Positions 9,664 through 22,866 are shown, numbered from the stretch's first letter. The stretch is DNA of 64,000 nt from Enterobacter sp. RHBSTW-00994 (GCF_013782625.1 NZ_CP056199.1:700588-764587), one strand, 5' to 3'. Notes: generated by a model not told the origin, from the letters alone. A program made the numbers and translations.

Positions 9664-10563
9664 ATGTCTCATTTAAATTACAACCATCTGTACTACTTCT
9701 GGCATGTCTATAAAGAAGGGTCGGTCGTCGGTGCTGCAGAAGCCCTCTACCTGACGCCACAGACCATTACCGGGCAGATAAAAGCCCTGGAAGAGCGTCT
9801 GCAAGGGAAGCTATTTAAGCGTAAAGGCCGCGGTATTGAGCCGAGCGAGTTGGGAGAACTGGTGTTCCGTTATGCGGATAAGATGTTTACCCTCAGCCAG
9901 GAGATGCTCGATATCGTGAATTATCGCAAAGAGTCGAATTTGCTCTTTGATGTGGGCGTGGCCGATGCGTTATCAAAACGTCTGGTGAGCGGGGTGCTGG
10001 ATGCGGCTGTCGTGGAGGATGAACAGATCCATCTGCGCTGCTTTGAATCCACGCATGAGATGCTGCTGGAGCAATTGAGTCAACACAAGCTGGATATGAT
10101 TATTTCGGATTGTCCGATTGATTCCACCCAGCAGGAAGGATTGTTCTCGGTGAAGATTGGTGAATGCGGCGTGAGTTTCTGGTGTATTAATCCGCCACCG
10201 GAAAAACCCTTCCCGGCTTGCCTTGAGGAGCGTCGTTTGCTGGTTCCCGGAAGGCGTTCCATGCTTGGCCGTAAGCTGCTGAACTGGTTTAACTCCCAGG
10301 GGCTTAAGGTTGAGATCCTCGGTGAGTTTGATGATGCTGCGCTGATGAAAGCGTTTGGCGAAGCACATAATGCTATCTTCGTTGCGCCCACACTCTATGC
10401 GCATGATCTCTATGCGGATCACAAAATTACGGAGATTGGACGGGTAGACAACGTCATGGAAGAGTATCACGCGATTTTCGCAGAAAGGATGATTCAGCAC
10501 CCGGCAGTACAGCGTATCTGCAACCGTGATTATTCGGCGCTCTTTACGCCCCCGGTAATGTAA
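9664..10563 (+). CDS. nhaR: LysR-type activator NhaR
   Basis: 299 residues. The N-terminal winged helix-turn-helix (1-60) reads [20 protein letters not shown], followed by [17 protein letters not shown], and the LysR effector domain fills the rest. Alignment from memory to E. coli NhaR is near complete ([20 protein letters not shown] start). In E. coli it activates nhaA in response to Na+ and also osmC and pga genes. It is read after nhaA and ends next to the convergent rpsT terminator. Confidence 0.96.
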   Translation: MSHLNYNHLYYFWHVYKEGSVVGAAEALYLTPQTITGQIKALEERLQGKLFKRKGRGIEPSELGELVFRYADKMFTLSQEMLDIVNYRKESNLLFDVGVADALSKRLVSGVLDAAVVEDEQIHLRCFESTHEMLLEQLSQHKLDMIISDCPIDSTQQEGLFSVKIGECGVSFWCINPPPEKPFPACLEERRLLVPGRRSMLGRKLLNWFNSQGLKVEILGEFDDAALMKAFGEAHNAIFVAPTLYAHDLYADHKITEIGRVDNVMEEYHAIFAERMIQHPAVQRICNRDYSALFTPPVM

Positions 10564-10574
10564 GGCAATAAAAA

Positions 10575-10593
10575 AACCCGCGTTAAGCGGGTT
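10575..10593 (-). terminator. Terminator of rpsT, probably bidirectional with nhaR
   Basis: AACCCGC, loop GTTAA, GCGGGTT. On the rpsT strand a run of seven U follows, so it is a classic intrinsic terminator. On the nhaR strand the tail is CTTTT, which is weaker. Confidence 0.85.
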
Positions 10594-10621
10594 CTTTTAA
10601 ACAAGCAACAACAAGTGGCGA

Positions 10622-11213
<592 letters not shown>

Positions 11214-12152
11214 ATGAAGCTGATACGCGGCATACATAATCTCAGTAACGCCCCTCATGGGTGCGTGCTGACTATTGGTAATTTCGACGGCGTGCATCGT
11301 GGGCATCAGGCGCTGTTGCAGGGATTGCGTAAAGAGGGGCAGGCCCGTGGTCTGCCCGTCGTAGTAATGATATTCGAGCCACAGCCGCTGGAGCTGTTTG
11401 CGGGCGATAAATCGCCCGCACGCCTGACTCGCCTGCGTGAGAAATTGCGCTATCTGGCGGAGTGCGGTGTGGACTACGTACTCTGTGTACGTTTCGACCG
11501 TCGCTTTGCCGCGCTGACAGCACAAAATTTTGTTGGCGACCTGTTGGTCAAGCAGCTTGGCGTGCAGTTTCTCGCTGTGGGCGATGATTTCCGCTTTGGC
11601 GCTGGTCGTCAGGGCGATTTCTTGTTATTACAGAAGGCTGGTCTGGAGTACGGTTTTGACGTCACCAGTGCGATGACGTTCTGTGAAGGCGGCGTTCGTG
11701 TCAGCAGCACGGCGGTTCGCCAGGCGCTGGCAGATGATGAACTGGAAACGGCAGAAAATCTGCTGGGGCATCCATTCACCATTTCAGGCCGTGTAGTACA
11801 CGGTGATGCGCTGGGCCGTACGATAGGTTTCCCGACGGCGAATATACCGCTACGTCGTCAGGTATCCCCGGTTAAAGGGGTCTATGCGGTAGAAGTGACC
11901 GGACTGGGCGATACGCCATTCTTCGGTGTCGCCAATATTGGCACACGTCCAACCATTGCCGGTGTGCGACAGCAGCTGGAAGTCCATCTGCTGGATGTTG
12001 TAATGGACCTCTATGGTCGCCATATAGATGTAATCCTGCGTAAAAAAATACGCAATGAGCAGCGATTTGGTTCGCTGGATGAACTTAAAGCACAAATCGC
12101 GCGAGATGAATTAACCGCCCGCGAGTTTTTTGGGCTATCAAACCCGGCTTAA
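11214..12152 (+). CDS. ribF: Bifunctional riboflavin kinase/FAD synthetase
   Basis: 312 residues. The N-terminal nucleotidyltransferase half has [20 protein letters not shown] and ISSTAVRQ-like [10 protein letters not shown], the adenylyl-transfer motifs. The C-terminal flavokinase half has [13 protein letters not shown] and [10 protein letters not shown]. It converts riboflavin to FMN and then FAD in the cytoplasm. It heads the ribF-ileS-lspA-fkpB-ispH operon; ileS starts 34 bases after its stop. Confidence 0.97.
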   Translation: MKLIRGIHNLSNAPHGCVLTIGNFDGVHRGHQALLQGLRKEGQARGLPVVVMIFEPQPLELFAGDKSPARLTRLREKLRYLAECGVDYVLCVRFDRRFAALTAQNFVGDLLVKQLGVQFLAVGDDFRFGAGRQGDFLLLQKAGLEYGFDVTSAMTFCEGGVRVSSTAVRQALADDELETAENLLGHPFTISGRVVHGDALGRTIGFPTANIPLRRQVSPVKGVYAVEVTGLGDTPFFGVANIGTRPTIAGVRQQLEVHLLDVVMDLYGRHIDVILRKKIRNEQRFGSLDELKAQIARDELTAREFFGLSNPA

Positions 12153-12186
12153 ATGCCTACGTGATAAATACGGAACCGAGAATCTG

Positions 12187-15003
12187 ATGAGTGACTATAA
12201 ATCAACCCTGAATTTGCCGGAAACAGGGTTCCCGATGCGCGGCGATCTCGCCAAGCGCGAACCGGGAATGCTGGCGCGTTGGACCGATGATGACCTGTAC
12301 GGCATCATTCGTGCAGCCAAAAAAGGCAAAAAAACCTTCATTCTGCATGATGGCCCTCCATATGCGAATGGCAGCATTCATATTGGTCACTCTGTAAACA
12401 AGATTCTGAAAGACATTATCGTGAAGTCCAAAGGACTCACGGGTTTTGACTCGCCTTATGTTCCAGGCTGGGACTGCCACGGTCTGCCAATTGAGCTGAA
12501 AGTGGAGCAGGAATTCGGCAAGCCGGGTGAGAAATTCACCGCAGCGGAATTCCGCGCAAAATGCCGCGAATACGCTGCAAACCAGGTTGATGGTCAGCGT
12601 AAAGACTTTATCCGTCTTGGCGTACTGGGCGACTGGTCACATCCGTACCTGACCATGGACTTCAAAACCGAAGCCAACATCATCCGTGCGCTGGGCAAAA
12701 TCATCGGTAACGGCCACCTGCACAAAGGCGCGAAGCCAGTGCACTGGTGTGTAGATTGCCGTTCTGCACTGGCAGAAGCGGAAGTTGAGTATTACGACAA
12801 AACGTCACCATCCATTGATGTGGCTTTCCAGGCCGTTGACCAGGATGCCGTAAAAGCCAAATTTGGCGTGTCATCTGTAAACGGCCCAATCTCTCTGGTT
12901 ATCTGGACGACCACTCCGTGGACACTGCCAGCAAACCGAGCGATCTCCCTGTCTGGTGAATTTGAATATGCGCTGGTACAGGTTGAAGGTCAGGCGGTTA
13001 TCCTGGCGAAAGATCTGGTCGAAAGCGTACTGAAGCGCGCACATATCAGCGAATACAGCATTCTGGGTACTGTGAATGGCGCTGAGCTGGAGCTGATGCG
13101 CTTCAAACACCCGTTCCTGGACTTCGATGTCCCGGCAATCCTGGGTGACCACGTTACGCTGGAAGCCGGTACGGGCGCAGTCCATACCGCAGGCGGTCAC
13201 GGTCCTGACGACTACAATATCAGCCTGAAATACGGTCTGGAAATCGCCAACCCGGTTGGTCCTGACGGCTCTTACCTGCCAGGAACATACCCGTCTCTGG
13301 ATGGCATTAACGTCTTCAAAGCAAACGACATCATCGTCGACATGCTGCGTACCAGTGGCGCGTTGCTGCACGTTGAGAAGATGCAACACAGCTATCCGTG
13401 CTGCTGGCGTCACAAGTCGCCAATCATCTTCCGTGCAACGCCGCAGTGGTTCGTAAGCATGGATCAGAAAGGCCTGCGCGAGCAGTCTCTGAAAGAGATC
13501 AAAGGCGTACAGTGGATCCCGGACTGGGGCCAGGCGCGTATCGAATCCATGGTGGCAAACCGTCCTGACTGGTGTATCTCCCGTCAGCGTACCTGGGGTG
13601 TGCCGATGTCTCTGTTTGTCCACAAAGAGACACAGGAGTTGCATCCGCGTACCCTGGAATTGATGGAAGAAGTGGCGAAGCGCGTTGAAGTTGACGGCAT
13701 TCAGGCATGGTGGGATCTCGACTCCCGCGACATCCTGGGTGCAGATGCGGATAACTACGAGAAAGTGCCAGATACCCTGGACGTATGGTTCGATTCAGGA
13801 TCAACCCACTCCTCAGTGGTTGATGTGCGTCCGGAGTTTAGCGGCCATGCGGCAGATATGTATCTGGAAGGTTCTGACCAACACCGTGGCTGGTTTATGT
13901 CATCTCTGATGATCTCTACCGCGATGAAGGGCAAAGCGCCATATCGCCAGGTACTGACTCACGGTTTCACCGTGGATGGTCAGGGCCGTAAAATGTCCAA
14001 GTCCATCGGTAACACCGTCTCTCCTCAGGATGTGATGAACAAACTCGGCGCGGATATCCTGCGTCTGTGGGTGGCATCGACTGACTATACCGGCGAAATG
14101 GCCGTGTCGGATGAGATCCTGAAACGTGCTGCCGACAGTTATCGTCGTATCCGTAACACCGCGCGCTTCTTGCTGGCAAACCTGAATGGGTTTGACCCAG
14201 TAAAAGACATGGTACAGCCGGAAGAGATGGTGGTGCTGGATCGCTGGGCTGTAGGCTGCGCGAAAGCGGCTCAGGACGATATCCTGAAAGCCTATGAATC
14301 TTACGATTTCCACGAAGTGGTACAGCGCCTGATGCGCTTCTGCTCCATTGAGATGGGCTCGTTCTACCTCGATATCATCAAAGACCGCCAGTACACCGCG
14401 AAAGCGGACAGCGTAGCCCGTCGTAGCTGCCAGACTGCGCTGTTCCACATTGCAGAAGCACTGGTACGCTGGATGGCGCCTATCATGTCCTTCACTGCGG
14501 ATGAAATCTGGGGCTACTTGCCAGGCGATCGTGAGAAATATGTCTTCACGGGCGAATGGTACGAAGGTCTGTTTGATCTCTCTGGCACTGAAACCATGAA
14601 CGATGCATTCTGGGATGAGCTGCTGAAAGTTCGTGGTGAAGTGAATAAGGTCATCGAGCAGGCTCGTGCTGACAAGAAAGTCGGCGGCTCTCTGGAAGCG
14701 GCAGTGACGCTGTATGCAGAACCTGAGCTGGCGACGAAACTGACAGCGCTGGGTGATGAATTACGATTTGTCCTGTTGACCTCTGGTGCAAAAGTTGCGG
14801 ATTATGCCGACGCTTCTGCAGATGCACAGCAGAGCGAGTTGCTCAAAGGGCTGAAAATTGCTCTGAGCAAAGCCGACGGTGAGAAATGCCCGCGTTGCTG
14901 GCATTACACAACGGATGTCGGTCAGGTGGCGGAACACGCAGAAATCTGCGGACGCTGTGTGAGCAACGTCGCCGGAGACGGCGAGAAACGTAAGTTTGCC
15001 TGA
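12187..15003 (+). CDS. ileS: Isoleucyl-tRNA synthetase
   Basis: 938 residues from the ATG at 12187 ([20 protein letters not shown]), exactly the E. coli length; an upstream in-frame ATG at 12130 lies inside ribF and is not conserved. Class I motifs are [17 protein letters not shown] (HIGH) and [10 protein letters not shown] (KMSKS). The CP1 editing domain has [16 protein letters not shown] and [14 protein letters not shown]. coli has Pro in place of the first Gly (HTAPGHG). The C-terminal zinc site shows CPRCWHY and CGRCVSN. It charges tRNA-Ile and edits Val. Its stop overlaps the lspA start by one base (TGATG). Confidence 0.98.
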   Translation: MSDYKSTLNLPETGFPMRGDLAKREPGMLARWTDDDLYGIIRAAKKGKKTFILHDGPPYANGSIHIGHSVNKILKDIIVKSKGLTGFDSPYVPGWDCHGLPIELKVEQEFGKPGEKFTAAEFRAKCREYAANQVDGQRKDFIRLGVLGDWSHPYLTMDFKTEANIIRALGKIIGNGHLHKGAKPVHWCVDCRSALAEAEVEYYDKTSPSIDVAFQAVDQDAVKAKFGVSSVNGPISLVIWTTTPWTLPANRAISLSGEFEYALVQVEGQAVILAKDLVESVLKRAHISEYSILGTVNGAELELMRFKHPFLDFDVPAILGDHVTLEAGTGAVHTAGGHGPDDYNISLKYGLEIANPVGPDGSYLPGTYPSLDGINVFKANDIIVDMLRTSGALLHVEKMQHSYPCCWRHKSPIIFRATPQWFVSMDQKGLREQSLKEIKGVQWIPDWGQARIESMVANRPDWCISRQRTWGVPMSLFVHKETQELHPRTLELMEEVAKRVEVDGIQAWWDLDSRDILGADADNYEKVPDTLDVWFDSGSTHSSVVDVRPEFSGHAADMYLEGSDQHRGWFMSSLMISTAMKGKAPYRQVLTHGFTVDGQGRKMSKSIGNTVSPQDVMNKLGADILRLWVASTDYTGEMAVSDEILKRAADSYRRIRNTARFLLANLNGFDPVKDMVQPEEMVVLDRWAVGCAKAAQDDILKAYESYDFHEVVQRLMRFCSIEMGSFYLDIIKDRQYTAKADSVARRSCQTALFHIAEALVRWMAPIMSFTADEIWGYLPGDREKYVFTGEWYEGLFDLSGTETMNDAFWDELLKVRGEVNKVIEQARADKKVGGSLEAAVTLYAEPELATKLTALGDELRFVLLTSGAKVADYADASADAQQSELLKGLKIALSKADGEKCPRCWHYTTDVGQVAEHAEICGRCVSNVAGDGEKRKFA

Positions 15004-15503
15004 TGAGTAAATCTCTCTGTTCAACAGGACTGCGCTGGCTGTGGCTGGTGGTGGTAGTGCTGATTATTGATTTGGGCAGCAAGTATCTGATCCTCCAGAA
15101 TTTCGCTCTGGGGGAGACAGTGCCGCTGTTCCCGTCTCTTAACCTGCACTATGCCCGTAACTACGGTGCGGCATTCAGCTTCCTTGCTGACAGCGGTGGC
15201 TGGCAGCGCTGGTTCTTCGCCGGTATCGCGCTCGGTATCTGCGTTGTACTGTCGGTGCTGATGTACCGTTCGAAGGCGACGCAAAAACTGAATAACATTG
15301 CTTATGCTCTGATCATCGGTGGTGCATTAGGCAACCTGTTTGATCGTCTGTGGCATGGTTTTGTTGTCGATATGATCGACTTCTATGTCGGCGACTGGCA
15401 CTTTGCAACCTTTAACCTGGCCGATAGCGCAATATGTATCGGTGCGGCGTTAATTGTGCTGGAAGGCTTCTTGCCGAACGCAGCTGCGAAAAAACAGGCG
15501 TAA
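15003..15503 (+). CDS. lspA: Prolipoprotein signal peptidase (signal peptidase II)
   Basis: 166 residues with four transmembrane helices. Conserved blocks are [20 protein letters not shown] and the two catalytic aspartates, D123 in VVDMIDFY and D141 in FNLADSAI. It cleaves lipoprotein signal peptides after diacylglyceryl modification, in the inner membrane. Translational coupling to ileS is suggested by the one-base overlap; fkpB follows about 55 bases on. Confidence 0.97.
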   Translation: MSKSLCSTGLRWLWLVVVVLIIDLGSKYLILQNFALGETVPLFPSLNLHYARNYGAAFSFLADSGGWQRWFFAGIALGICVVLSVLMYRSKATQKLNNIAYALIIGGALGNLFDRLWHGFVVDMIDFYVGDWHFATFNLADSAICIGAALIVLEGFLPNAAAKKQA

Positions 15504-15558
15504 TCTCTCCCACCCGGTGTGCATTATGCCGCCGGGTTAAAACAACTGGACGATGTGC

Positions 15559-16029
15559 ATGTCTAAATCCATACAGAGCAATAGCGCAGTACTGGTTCAC
15601 TTCACGTTGAAACTGGATGATGGCTCAACCGCGGAATCCACACGCAACAACGGTAAACCGGCCCTGTTTCGTCTTGGTGATACTTCCCTGTCTGAAGGTC
15701 TGGAACAACAGCTTCTGGGTCTGAAAGAGGGAGAGAAAAAGGCGTTTTCGCTGGAGCCGGATGCGGCATTTGGCGTGCCAAGCCCGGATCTGATCCAGTA
15801 TTTCTCTCGCCGTGAATTTATGGATGCGGGCGAGCCGGAAATCGGCGCAATTATGCTCTTTACCGCAATGGATGGCAGCGAAATGCCTGGCGTGATCCGC
15901 GAGATCAACGGCGATTCAATCACCGTCGATTTCAACCATCCGCTAGCCGGGCGTACCGTCCATTTTGATGTCGACGTGCTGGAGATTGACCCAGCGCTGG
16001 AGGATGTGAATGCAGATCCTGTTGGCTAA
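15559..16029 (+). CDS. fkpB: FKBP-type peptidyl-prolyl isomerase, SlpA/FkpB type
   Basis: 156 residues from the ATG at 15559 ([20 protein letters not shown]), which fits the E. coli start; an ATG two codons earlier is possible. The FKBP domain has the inserted IF flap ([20 protein letters not shown]). The C-terminus runs past the usual IDPALE end by about eight residues (DVNADPVG), so the gene overlaps ispH by 20 bases; in E. coli, recalled from memory, the two genes do not overlap this way. It is a cytoplasmic prolyl isomerase and chaperone. Confidence 0.95.
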   Translation: MSKSIQSNSAVLVHFTLKLDDGSTAESTRNNGKPALFRLGDTSLSEGLEQQLLGLKEGEKKAFSLEPDAAFGVPSPDLIQYFSRREFMDAGEPEIGAIMLFTAMDGSEMPGVIREINGDSITVDFNHPLAGRTVHFDVDVLEIDPALEDVNADPVG

Positions 16030-16960
16030 CCCGCGCGGCTTCTGCGCCGGTGTAGACCGCGCTATCAGCATTGTTGAAAATGCGCTGGAAATATACGGCG
16101 CACCTATCTATGTTCGACACGAAGTGGTGCATAACCGCTATGTGGTTGACAGCCTGCGCGAGCGCGGGGCGATTTTTATTGAGCAGATCAGCGAAGTGCC
16201 AGATGGGGCGATCCTGATTTTCTCTGCACACGGCGTATCTCAGGCTGTACGTAACGAAGCCAAAAGCCGCGATCTGACGGTGTTTGACGCGACCTGCCCG
16301 TTAGTGACCAAAGTCCATATGGAAGTGGCGCGCGCCAGTCGCCGTGGTGAAGAGTCTATTCTGATTGGTCATGCAGGCCATCCGGAAGTGGAAGGAACCA
16401 TGGGCCAGTACAGCAACCCGGAAGGGGGGATGTACCTGGTGGAATCACCGGATGATGTCTTTTCACTGAATGTGAAAAATGAAGCTCGTCTGTCGTTTAT
16501 GACTCAGACAACGCTTTCAGTGGACGATACGTCTGATGTGATCGACGCATTGCGCAGTCGTTTCCCGAAGATTGTTGGGCCGCGTAAAGACGATATCTGC
16601 TATGCCACGACCAACCGTCAGGAAGCCGTGCGTGCGCTGGCCGAGCAGGCTGATGTCGTGCTGGTTGTCGGTTCTAAAAACTCCTCCAACTCCAACCGAC
16701 TGGCTGAACTGGCACAGCGGATGGGCAAAGCTGCTTTTTTGATTGATGACGCGACGGATATTCAGGAAACATGGGTCAAAAATGCGGGCTGTGTAGGCGT
16801 AACGGCAGGGGCATCCGCACCTGACATTCTGGTGCAGAACGTGATTTCTCGTCTGCAAGAGCTAGGGGGCGGTGAGGCGATACCGCTTGAAGGCCGCGAA
16901 GAAAATATCGTCTTCGAAGTGCCAAAAGAACTGCGTATTGACGCCCGTGAAGTCGAATAA
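16010..16960 (+). CDS. ispH: 4-hydroxy-3-methylbut-2-enyl diphosphate reductase
   Basis: 316 residues, the E. coli length. The three iron-sulfur cysteines lie in [26 protein letters not shown] and [14 protein letters not shown], and the substrate-binding histidines in [11 protein letters not shown] and [10 protein letters not shown]. It makes IPP and DMAPP in the last step of the non-mevalonate isoprenoid route. It is the last gene of the ribF operon and is followed by a strong terminator. rihC, next in E. coli, is absent. Confidence 0.98.
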   Translation: MQILLANPRGFCAGVDRAISIVENALEIYGAPIYVRHEVVHNRYVVDSLRERGAIFIEQISEVPDGAILIFSAHGVSQAVRNEAKSRDLTVFDATCPLVTKVHMEVARASRRGEESILIGHAGHPEVEGTMGQYSNPEGGMYLVESPDDVFSLNVKNEARLSFMTQTTLSVDDTSDVIDALRSRFPKIVGPRKDDICYATTNRQEAVRALAEQADVVLVVGSKNSSNSNRLAELAQRMGKAAFLIDDATDIQETWVKNAGCVGVTAGASAPDILVQNVISRLQELGGGEAIPLEGREENIVFEVPKELRIDAREVE

Positions 16961-16975
16961 TCCCTTTTCAGATAA

Positions 16976-17008
16976 AAGGCCAGCACCTCATGTGCTGGCC
17001 TTTTTTTT
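16976..17008 (+). terminator. Terminator of the ribF-ispH operon
   Basis: AAGGCCAGCAC (16976-16986) pairs with GTGCTGGCCTT (16992-17002) over a 5-nt loop and runs into eight T residues, 16 bases after the ispH stop. Confidence 0.95.
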
Positions 17009-17089
17009 AGCCATTACTTTATCGTGAAGACGAAATCATGTCTTTTTCTGATATTTAAGTCAGTTTCACGTTAAATTCTAATTATCGGT

Positions 17090-17133
17090 GTTTTCAGTTG
17101 GCGGCCTAGACGAAGGCTGGGTAATCTGAAAAC
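17090..17133 (+). other. Inverted repeat in the dapB leader region
   Basis: GTTTTCAG (17090-17097) pairs perfectly with CTGAAAAC (17126-17133); inside, GCCT (17104-17107) can pair with AGGC (17114-17117). It lies 33 bases before the dapB start, in the space where E. coli keeps rihC. It could be a leader structure or an operator; I know no described element with this shape. Confidence 0.35.
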
Positions 17134-17150
17134 GGTTTACATCATTTTAA

Positions 17151-17987
<837 letters not shown>

Positions 17988-18040
17988 GATTTATTACCCA
18001 TCGTGATGTGGTTATTGCAGTCGTAATGCATTGATTGCAT

Positions 18041-18068
18041 AGGGCAATATTTTATTGCCCTTTTATTT
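18041..18068 (+). terminator. Terminator after dapB
   Basis: AGGGCAATA, loop TTT, TATTGCCCT with a following TTTATTTTT tract. Confidence 0.85.
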
Positions 18069-18206
18069 TTCATGTTTAACTGAATTAATTAAACATAACT
18101 CTTGAAAATAAACGTTATCTTGTGTTTTTGTGTTGGTATTTTGTAAATTTTGACCATCTGGTCTACTTTTTACTGTCTTCTCTCTTTATTTTCCATTAAA
18201 CGTGCC

Positions 18207-18222
18207 ACGCAAGCGTTTTCCG
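18207..18222 (+). promoter_or_regulatory. PurR operator in the carAB control region
   Basis: ACGCAAGCGTTTTCCG fits the PurR consensus (ACGCAAACGTTTTCGT) and the known E. coli carAB PurR site upstream of the pyrimidine-controlled promoter P1. The 454-bp space between dapB and carA (17988-18441) otherwise holds the dapB terminator, the upstream P1 control region and the ARG boxes; no gene is seen. Confidence 0.75.
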
Positions 18223-18391
18223 ATGTGATTTACTTGATCTTTTTGTCGGTTAATCGGCTTAACGCGCGCCAGCTTCCCAAAAGAACAAACAAAATATCCG
18301 TTTTGAGTTGACTTTCACCGACTAAATCCCCAGAATGCCGCCGTTTGCCGAAAATCCACTGGCAACAAATTTGCATTGATTCATGACATGG

Positions 18392-18432
18392 TTGTGAATT
18401 AATATGCAGATAAAGTGAGTGAATATTCTCTG
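18392..18432 (+). promoter_or_regulatory. Tandem ARG boxes over the downstream carAB promoter
   Basis: Two ARG boxes with the TGAAT core are visible: TTGTGAATTAATATGCAG (18392-18409) and one over 18415-18432 containing GAGTGAATATTCTC. They lie just upstream of carA, as the ArgR operators overlapping promoter P2 do in E. coli, so arginine repression is expected. Confidence 0.8.
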
Positions 18433-18441
18433 GAGGGTGTT

Positions 18442-19590
18442 TTGATTAAGTCAGCGCTATTGGTTCTGGAAGACGGAACCCAGTTTATCGGTCGGGCCAT
18501 AGGGGCAACAGGTTCGGCGGTTGGGGAAGTCGTTTTCAATACTTCAATGACCGGTTATCAAGAAATCCTCACTGATCCTTCCTATTCCCGCCAAATCGTC
18601 ACCCTTACTTATCCCCATATCGGCAATGTCGGCACTAACGCCGCTGATGAAGAGTCCTCTCAGGTACATGCACAAGGTCTGATTATTCGCGACCTGCCGC
18701 TGATTGCCAGCAACTACCGCAATACCGAAGATCTTTCTTCTTACCTGAAGCGCCATAACATCGTGGCGATTGCTGATATCGATACCCGTAAGCTGACGCG
18801 TTTGCTGCGTGAGAAGGGTGCACAAAACGGTTGCATCATCGCGGGTGATAACCTGGATGCGGCCCTGGCGCAGGAAAAAGCAAAAGCTTTCCCTGGTCTG
18901 AACGGCATGGACCTCGCGAAAGAGGTCACCACCGCGGAAGCCTACAGCTGGACACAAGGTAGCTGGACGCTGGAAGGTGAGCTGCCGGAAGCGAAAAAAG
19001 AGAGCGAATTGCCTTTCCATGTTGTGGCATACGATTTCGGCGCGAAACGTAACATTCTGCGCATGCTGGTTGATCGCGGCTGCCGCCTGACAGTGGTTCC
19101 GGCGAAAACCTCTGCTGAAGAAGTGCTGAAGATGAATCCGGACGGTATCTTCCTCTCCAACGGCCCTGGTGACCCGGCGCCATGTGATTACGCAATCAAC
19201 GCGATTACCTCCTTCCTCGAAACGGATGTTCCGGTCTTCGGCATCTGTCTTGGCCACCAGTTGCTGGCGCTGGCGAGCGGAGCTAACACCGTAAAAATGA
19301 AGTTTGGTCACCACGGTGGCAACCATCCGGTAAAAGATATCGATAATAATACCGTGATGATCACCGCCCAGAACCACGGCTTCGCCGTCGATGAGGCATC
19401 TATGCCTGCTAACCTGCGCGTGACACACAAATCGCTGTTCGATGGCACTCTGCAGGGCATCCATCGTACCGACAAGCCTGCATTCAGTTTCCAGGGTCAC
19501 CCGGAAGCGAGCCCAGGCCCGCACGATGCCGCACCGCTGTTCGATCACTTCATCGAACTTATTGAGCAATACCGTAAGACCGCTAAATAA
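18442..19590 (+). CDS. carA: Carbamoyl phosphate synthase small (glutaminase) subunit
   Basis: 382 residues from a TTG at 18442, chosen because [14 protein letters not shown] is the E. coli N-terminus, which also starts UUG, and a GGAGGG ribosome site lies just upstream. The open frame extends back to a GTG inside the ARG boxes, which is unlikely. The class I amidotransferase domain has the nucleophile Cys in [10 protein letters not shown] and the His/Glu pair in [13 protein letters not shown]. It releases ammonia from glutamine for CarB. Confidence 0.97.
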   Translation: MIKSALLVLEDGTQFIGRAIGATGSAVGEVVFNTSMTGYQEILTDPSYSRQIVTLTYPHIGNVGTNAADEESSQVHAQGLIIRDLPLIASNYRNTEDLSSYLKRHNIVAIADIDTRKLTRLLREKGAQNGCIIAGDNLDAALAQEKAKAFPGLNGMDLAKEVTTAEAYSWTQGSWTLEGELPEAKKESELPFHVVAYDFGAKRNILRMLVDRGCRLTVVPAKTSAEEVLKMNPDGIFLSNGPGDPAPCDYAINAITSFLETDVPVFGICLGHQLLALASGANTVKMKFGHHGGNHPVKDIDNNTVMITAQNHGFAVDEASMPANLRVTHKSLFDGTLQGIHRTDKPAFSFQGHPEASPGPHDAAPLFDHFIELIEQYRKTAK

Positions 19591-19608
19591 TCAGGAGCCG
19601 AGAAGAAA

Positions 19609-22600
19609 ATGCCAAAACGTACAGATATAAAAAGCATCCTGATCCTTGGCGCTGGCCCGATTGTTATCGGTCAGGCCTGTGAATTTGACTACTCCGGCGC
19701 GCAGGCCTGTAAAGCCCTGCGTGAAGAGGGTTACCGCGTTATCCTGGTCAACTCTAACCCGGCAACCATCATGACCGACCCGGAAATGGCTGATGCAACT
19801 TACATCGAGCCGATTCACTGGGAAGTCGTACGTAAAATCATCGAGAAAGAGCGTCCGGACGCGGTTCTGCCAACCATGGGCGGCCAGACTGCGCTGAACT
19901 GTGCGTTGGAACTGGAACGTCAGGGCGTGCTGGAAGAGTTCGGCGTCACCATGATCGGCGCAACCGCTGATGCGATTGACAAAGCAGAAGACCGCCGCCG
20001 TTTCGATGTGGCAATGAAAAAAATCGGTCTCGACACAGCACGTTCCGGTATCGCACATACCATGGAAGAAGCGCTGGCTGTGGCGGCTGACGTGGGCTAT
20101 CCGTGCATCATCCGTCCGTCCTTTACCATGGGCGGCACGGGCGGCGGGATCGCGTACAACCGCGAAGAGTTCGAAGAGATTTGCGAACGTGGCCTGGATC
20201 TTTCCCCAACCAAAGAGCTACTGATTGATGAGTCGCTGATTGGCTGGAAAGAGTACGAGATGGAAGTGGTGCGTGATAAAAACGACAACTGCATCATCGT
20301 CTGCTCTATCGAAAACTTTGATGCGATGGGTATCCACACGGGTGACTCCATCACGGTTGCACCAGCCCAGACACTGACCGATAAAGAATATCAAATCATG
20401 CGTAACGCCTCGATGGCGGTGCTGCGTGAAATTGGCGTGGAAACTGGCGGGTCAAACGTTCAGTTCTCAGTGAACCCGAAAAATGGCCGTCTGATTGTTA
20501 TCGAGATGAACCCGCGTGTATCACGTTCTTCCGCGCTGGCATCCAAAGCAACAGGCTTCCCGATTGCTAAAGTCGCGGCGAAACTGGCTGTGGGTTACAC
20601 CCTCGACGAGTTGATGAACGATATCACCGGTGGCCGTACTCCGGCATCGTTTGAACCGTCTATCGACTACGTTGTGACTAAAATTCCGCGCTTCAACTTC
20701 GAGAAATTCGCGGGCGCGAATGACCGCCTGACCACCCAGATGAAATCGGTGGGTGAAGTGATGGCGATTGGCCGCACGCAGCAGGAATCCCTGCAAAAAG
20801 CACTACGCGGCCTGGAAGTGGGCGCAACCGGCTTTGACCCGAAAGTCAGCCTGGATGACCCGGAAGCGCTGACGAAAATTCGCCGTGAGCTGAAAGATGC
20901 AGGCGCTGAGCGTATCTGGTACATCGCCGATGCCTTCCGTGCAGGCCTGTCTGTAGATGGCGTATTCAACCTGACCAACATTGACCGCTGGTTCCTGGTG
21001 CAGATTGAAGAGCTGGTTCGTCTCGAAGAGAGCGTGGCTGAGATGGGCATCAACGGCCTTGATGCCGATTTCCTGCGCGTGCTCAAGCGCAAGGGCTTTG
21101 CTGATGCGCGTCTGGCGAAACTGGCTGGTGTTCGCGAAGCGGAAATCCGCAAACTGCGTGACCAGTACAACCTGCATCCTGTGTACAAACGCGTGGATAC
21201 CTGCGCCGCAGAATTTGCGACTGACACTGCATACATGTACTCCACGTATGAGGATGAGTGCGAAGCGAACCCATCCGTTGACCGCGATAAAATTATGGTA
21301 CTCGGCGGCGGTCCAAACCGTATCGGCCAGGGTATTGAGTTCGACTACTGCTGTGTACACGCCTCGCTGGCGCTGCGTGAAGACGGTTACGAGACCATCA
21401 TGGTGAACTGTAACCCGGAAACCGTCTCAACCGACTACGACACCTCTGACCGCCTGTACTTTGAGCCGGTAACGCTGGAAGATGTGCTGGAAATCGTGCG
21501 TATCGAGAAGCCAAAAGGCGTTATCGTGCAGTACGGTGGCCAGACCCCGCTGAAACTGGCGCGTGCGCTGGAAGCGGCAGGTGTTCCGGTTATCGGCACA
21601 AGCCCGGATGCCATTGACCGTGCAGAAGACCGCGAGCGTTTCCAGCAGGCGGTTGACCGTCTGAAACTGAAACAACCGGCAAACGCCACTGTCACCGCGA
21701 TTGAACAGGCCGTTGATCGGGCCAAAGAGATTGGTTACCCGCTGGTGGTTCGTCCATCCTACGTGCTGGGTGGCCGCGCGATGGAAATCGTTTATGACGA
21801 AGCTGACCTGCGTCGCTACTTCCAGACCGCGGTAAGCGTATCCAACGACGCACCAGTCCTGCTCGACCGTTTCCTCGACGATGCGGTTGAAGTGGATGTG
21901 GATGCGATTTGCGACGGCGAAATGGTGTTGATTGGCGGCATCATGGAGCACATTGAGCAGGCCGGTGTTCACTCCGGTGACTCAGCCTGTTCTCTGCCAG
22001 CGTACACCCTGAGCCAGGAGATCCAGGACGTCATGCGCCAGCAGGTGCAGAAACTGGCCTTCGAGCTACAGGTTCGCGGCCTGATGAACGTGCAGTTCGC
22101 GGTGAAAGATAACGAAGTCTACCTGATTGAAGTGAACCCGCGTGCGGCGCGTACCGTACCGTTCGTCTCCAAAGCGACGGGTGTGCCGCTGGCAAAAGTG
22201 GCTGCTCGCGTAATGGCAGGCCAGACGCTGGCTCAGCAGGGTGTCACTAAAGAGATCATTCCACCGTATTACTCGGTGAAAGAAGTTGTGCTTCCGTTCA
22301 ATAAATTCCCTGGCGTTGACCCGCTGTTAGGGCCAGAAATGCGCTCGACCGGGGAAGTGATGGGTGTGGGCCGTACATTCGCCGAAGCGTTCGCAAAAGC
22401 GCAACTGGGCAGCAGCTCTACCATGAAAAAACAGGGGCGTGCGCTGCTCTCTGTGCGCGAAGGTGATAAAGAGCGTGTGGTTGACCTGGCCGCTAAACTG
22501 CTGAAACAGGGCTTCGAGCTGGATGCGACTCACGGAACGGCGATTGTTCTGGGTGAAGCAGGCATTAACCCGCGTCTGGTGAATAAGGTGCATGAAGGTC

Positions 22601-22833
22601 GTCCGCACATTCAGGACCGTATCAAGAATGGCGAATACACCTACATCATCAATACCACGGCAGGTCGTCAAGCGATTGAAGACTCCAAACTGATTCGCCG
22701 CAGCGCACTGCAGTACAAAGTGCACTACGACACCACCCTGAACGGCGGTTTTGCAACAGCCATGGCGCTGAATGCGGATGCGACCGAGAAGGTGACTTCA
22801 GTACAGGAAATGCACGCGCAAATTAACAAGTAA
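19609..22833 (+). CDS. carB: Carbamoyl phosphate synthase large subunit
   Basis: 1074 residues (E. coli 1073), beginning 18 bases after carA. Two homologous ATP-grasp halves are clear: [19 protein letters not shown] opens the first and [19 protein letters not shown] the second, with [19 protein letters not shown] and [19 protein letters not shown] as the matching metal-binding strands. The C-terminal MGS-like domain (about 930-1074) is the allosteric site for UMP and ornithine. The complex makes carbamoyl phosphate for arginine and pyrimidines. Confidence 0.98.
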   Translation: MPKRTDIKSILILGAGPIVIGQACEFDYSGAQACKALREEGYRVILVNSNPATIMTDPEMADATYIEPIHWEVVRKIIEKERPDAVLPTMGGQTALNCALELERQGVLEEFGVTMIGATADAIDKAEDRRRFDVAMKKIGLDTARSGIAHTMEEALAVAADVGYPCIIRPSFTMGGTGGGIAYNREEFEEICERGLDLSPTKELLIDESLIGWKEYEMEVVRDKNDNCIIVCSIENFDAMGIHTGDSITVAPAQTLTDKEYQIMRNASMAVLREIGVETGGSNVQFSVNPKNGRLIVIEMNPRVSRSSALASKATGFPIAKVAAKLAVGYTLDELMNDITGGRTPASFEPSIDYVVTKIPRFNFEKFAGANDRLTTQMKSVGEVMAIGRTQQESLQKALRGLEVGATGFDPKVSLDDPEALTKIRRELKDAGAERIWYIADAFRAGLSVDGVFNLTNIDRWFLVQIEELVRLEESVAEMGINGLDADFLRVLKRKGFADARLAKLAGVREAEIRKLRDQYNLHPVYKRVDTCAAEFATDTAYMYSTYEDECEANPSVDRDKIMVLGGGPNRIGQGIEFDYCCVHASLALREDGYETIMVNCNPETVSTDYDTSDRLYFEPVTLEDVLEIVRIEKPKGVIVQYGGQTPLKLARALEAAGVPVIGTSPDAIDRAEDRERFQQAVDRLKLKQPANATVTAIEQAVDRAKEIGYPLVVRPSYVLGGRAMEIVYDEADLRRYFQTAVSVSNDAPVLLDRFLDDAVEVDVDAICDGEMVLIGGIMEHIEQAGVHSGDSACSLPAYTLSQEIQDVMRQQVQKLAFELQVRGLMNVQFAVKDNEVYLIEVNPRAARTVPFVSKATGVPLAKVAARVMAGQTLAQQGVTKEIIPPYYSVKEVVLPFNKFPGVDPLLGPEMRSTGEVMGVGRTFAEAFAKAQLGSSSTMKKQGRALLSVREGDKERVVDLAAKLLKQGFELDATHGTAIVLGEAGINPRLVNKVHEGRPHIQDRIKNGEYTYIINTTAGRQAIEDSKLIRRSALQYKVHYDTTLNGGFATAMALNADATEKVTSVQEMHAQINK

Positions 22834-22842
22834 GCCAAAATG

Positions 22843-22866
22843 CCCGGCAGCATCTCGTCTGCCGGG
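22843..22866 (+). terminator. Probable carB terminator hairpin
   Basis: CCCGGCAG (22843-22850) pairs with CTGCCGGG (22859-22866) 9 bases after carB. The tail is TATTATCC, so the U tract is poor. Confidence 0.55.

Noticed and set aside
12871-13644. 257-residue open frame antisense to ileS
   Set aside because: Contained in a well-identified gene and without family features.
18415-18441. Upstream GTG start for carA
   Set aside because: It lies inside the second ARG box and would add nine non-conserved residues; the TTG at 18442 has the ribosome site.
18544-19569. 341-residue open frame antisense to carA
   Set aside because: Lies wholly inside carA with no recognisable motif; a codon-bias shadow.
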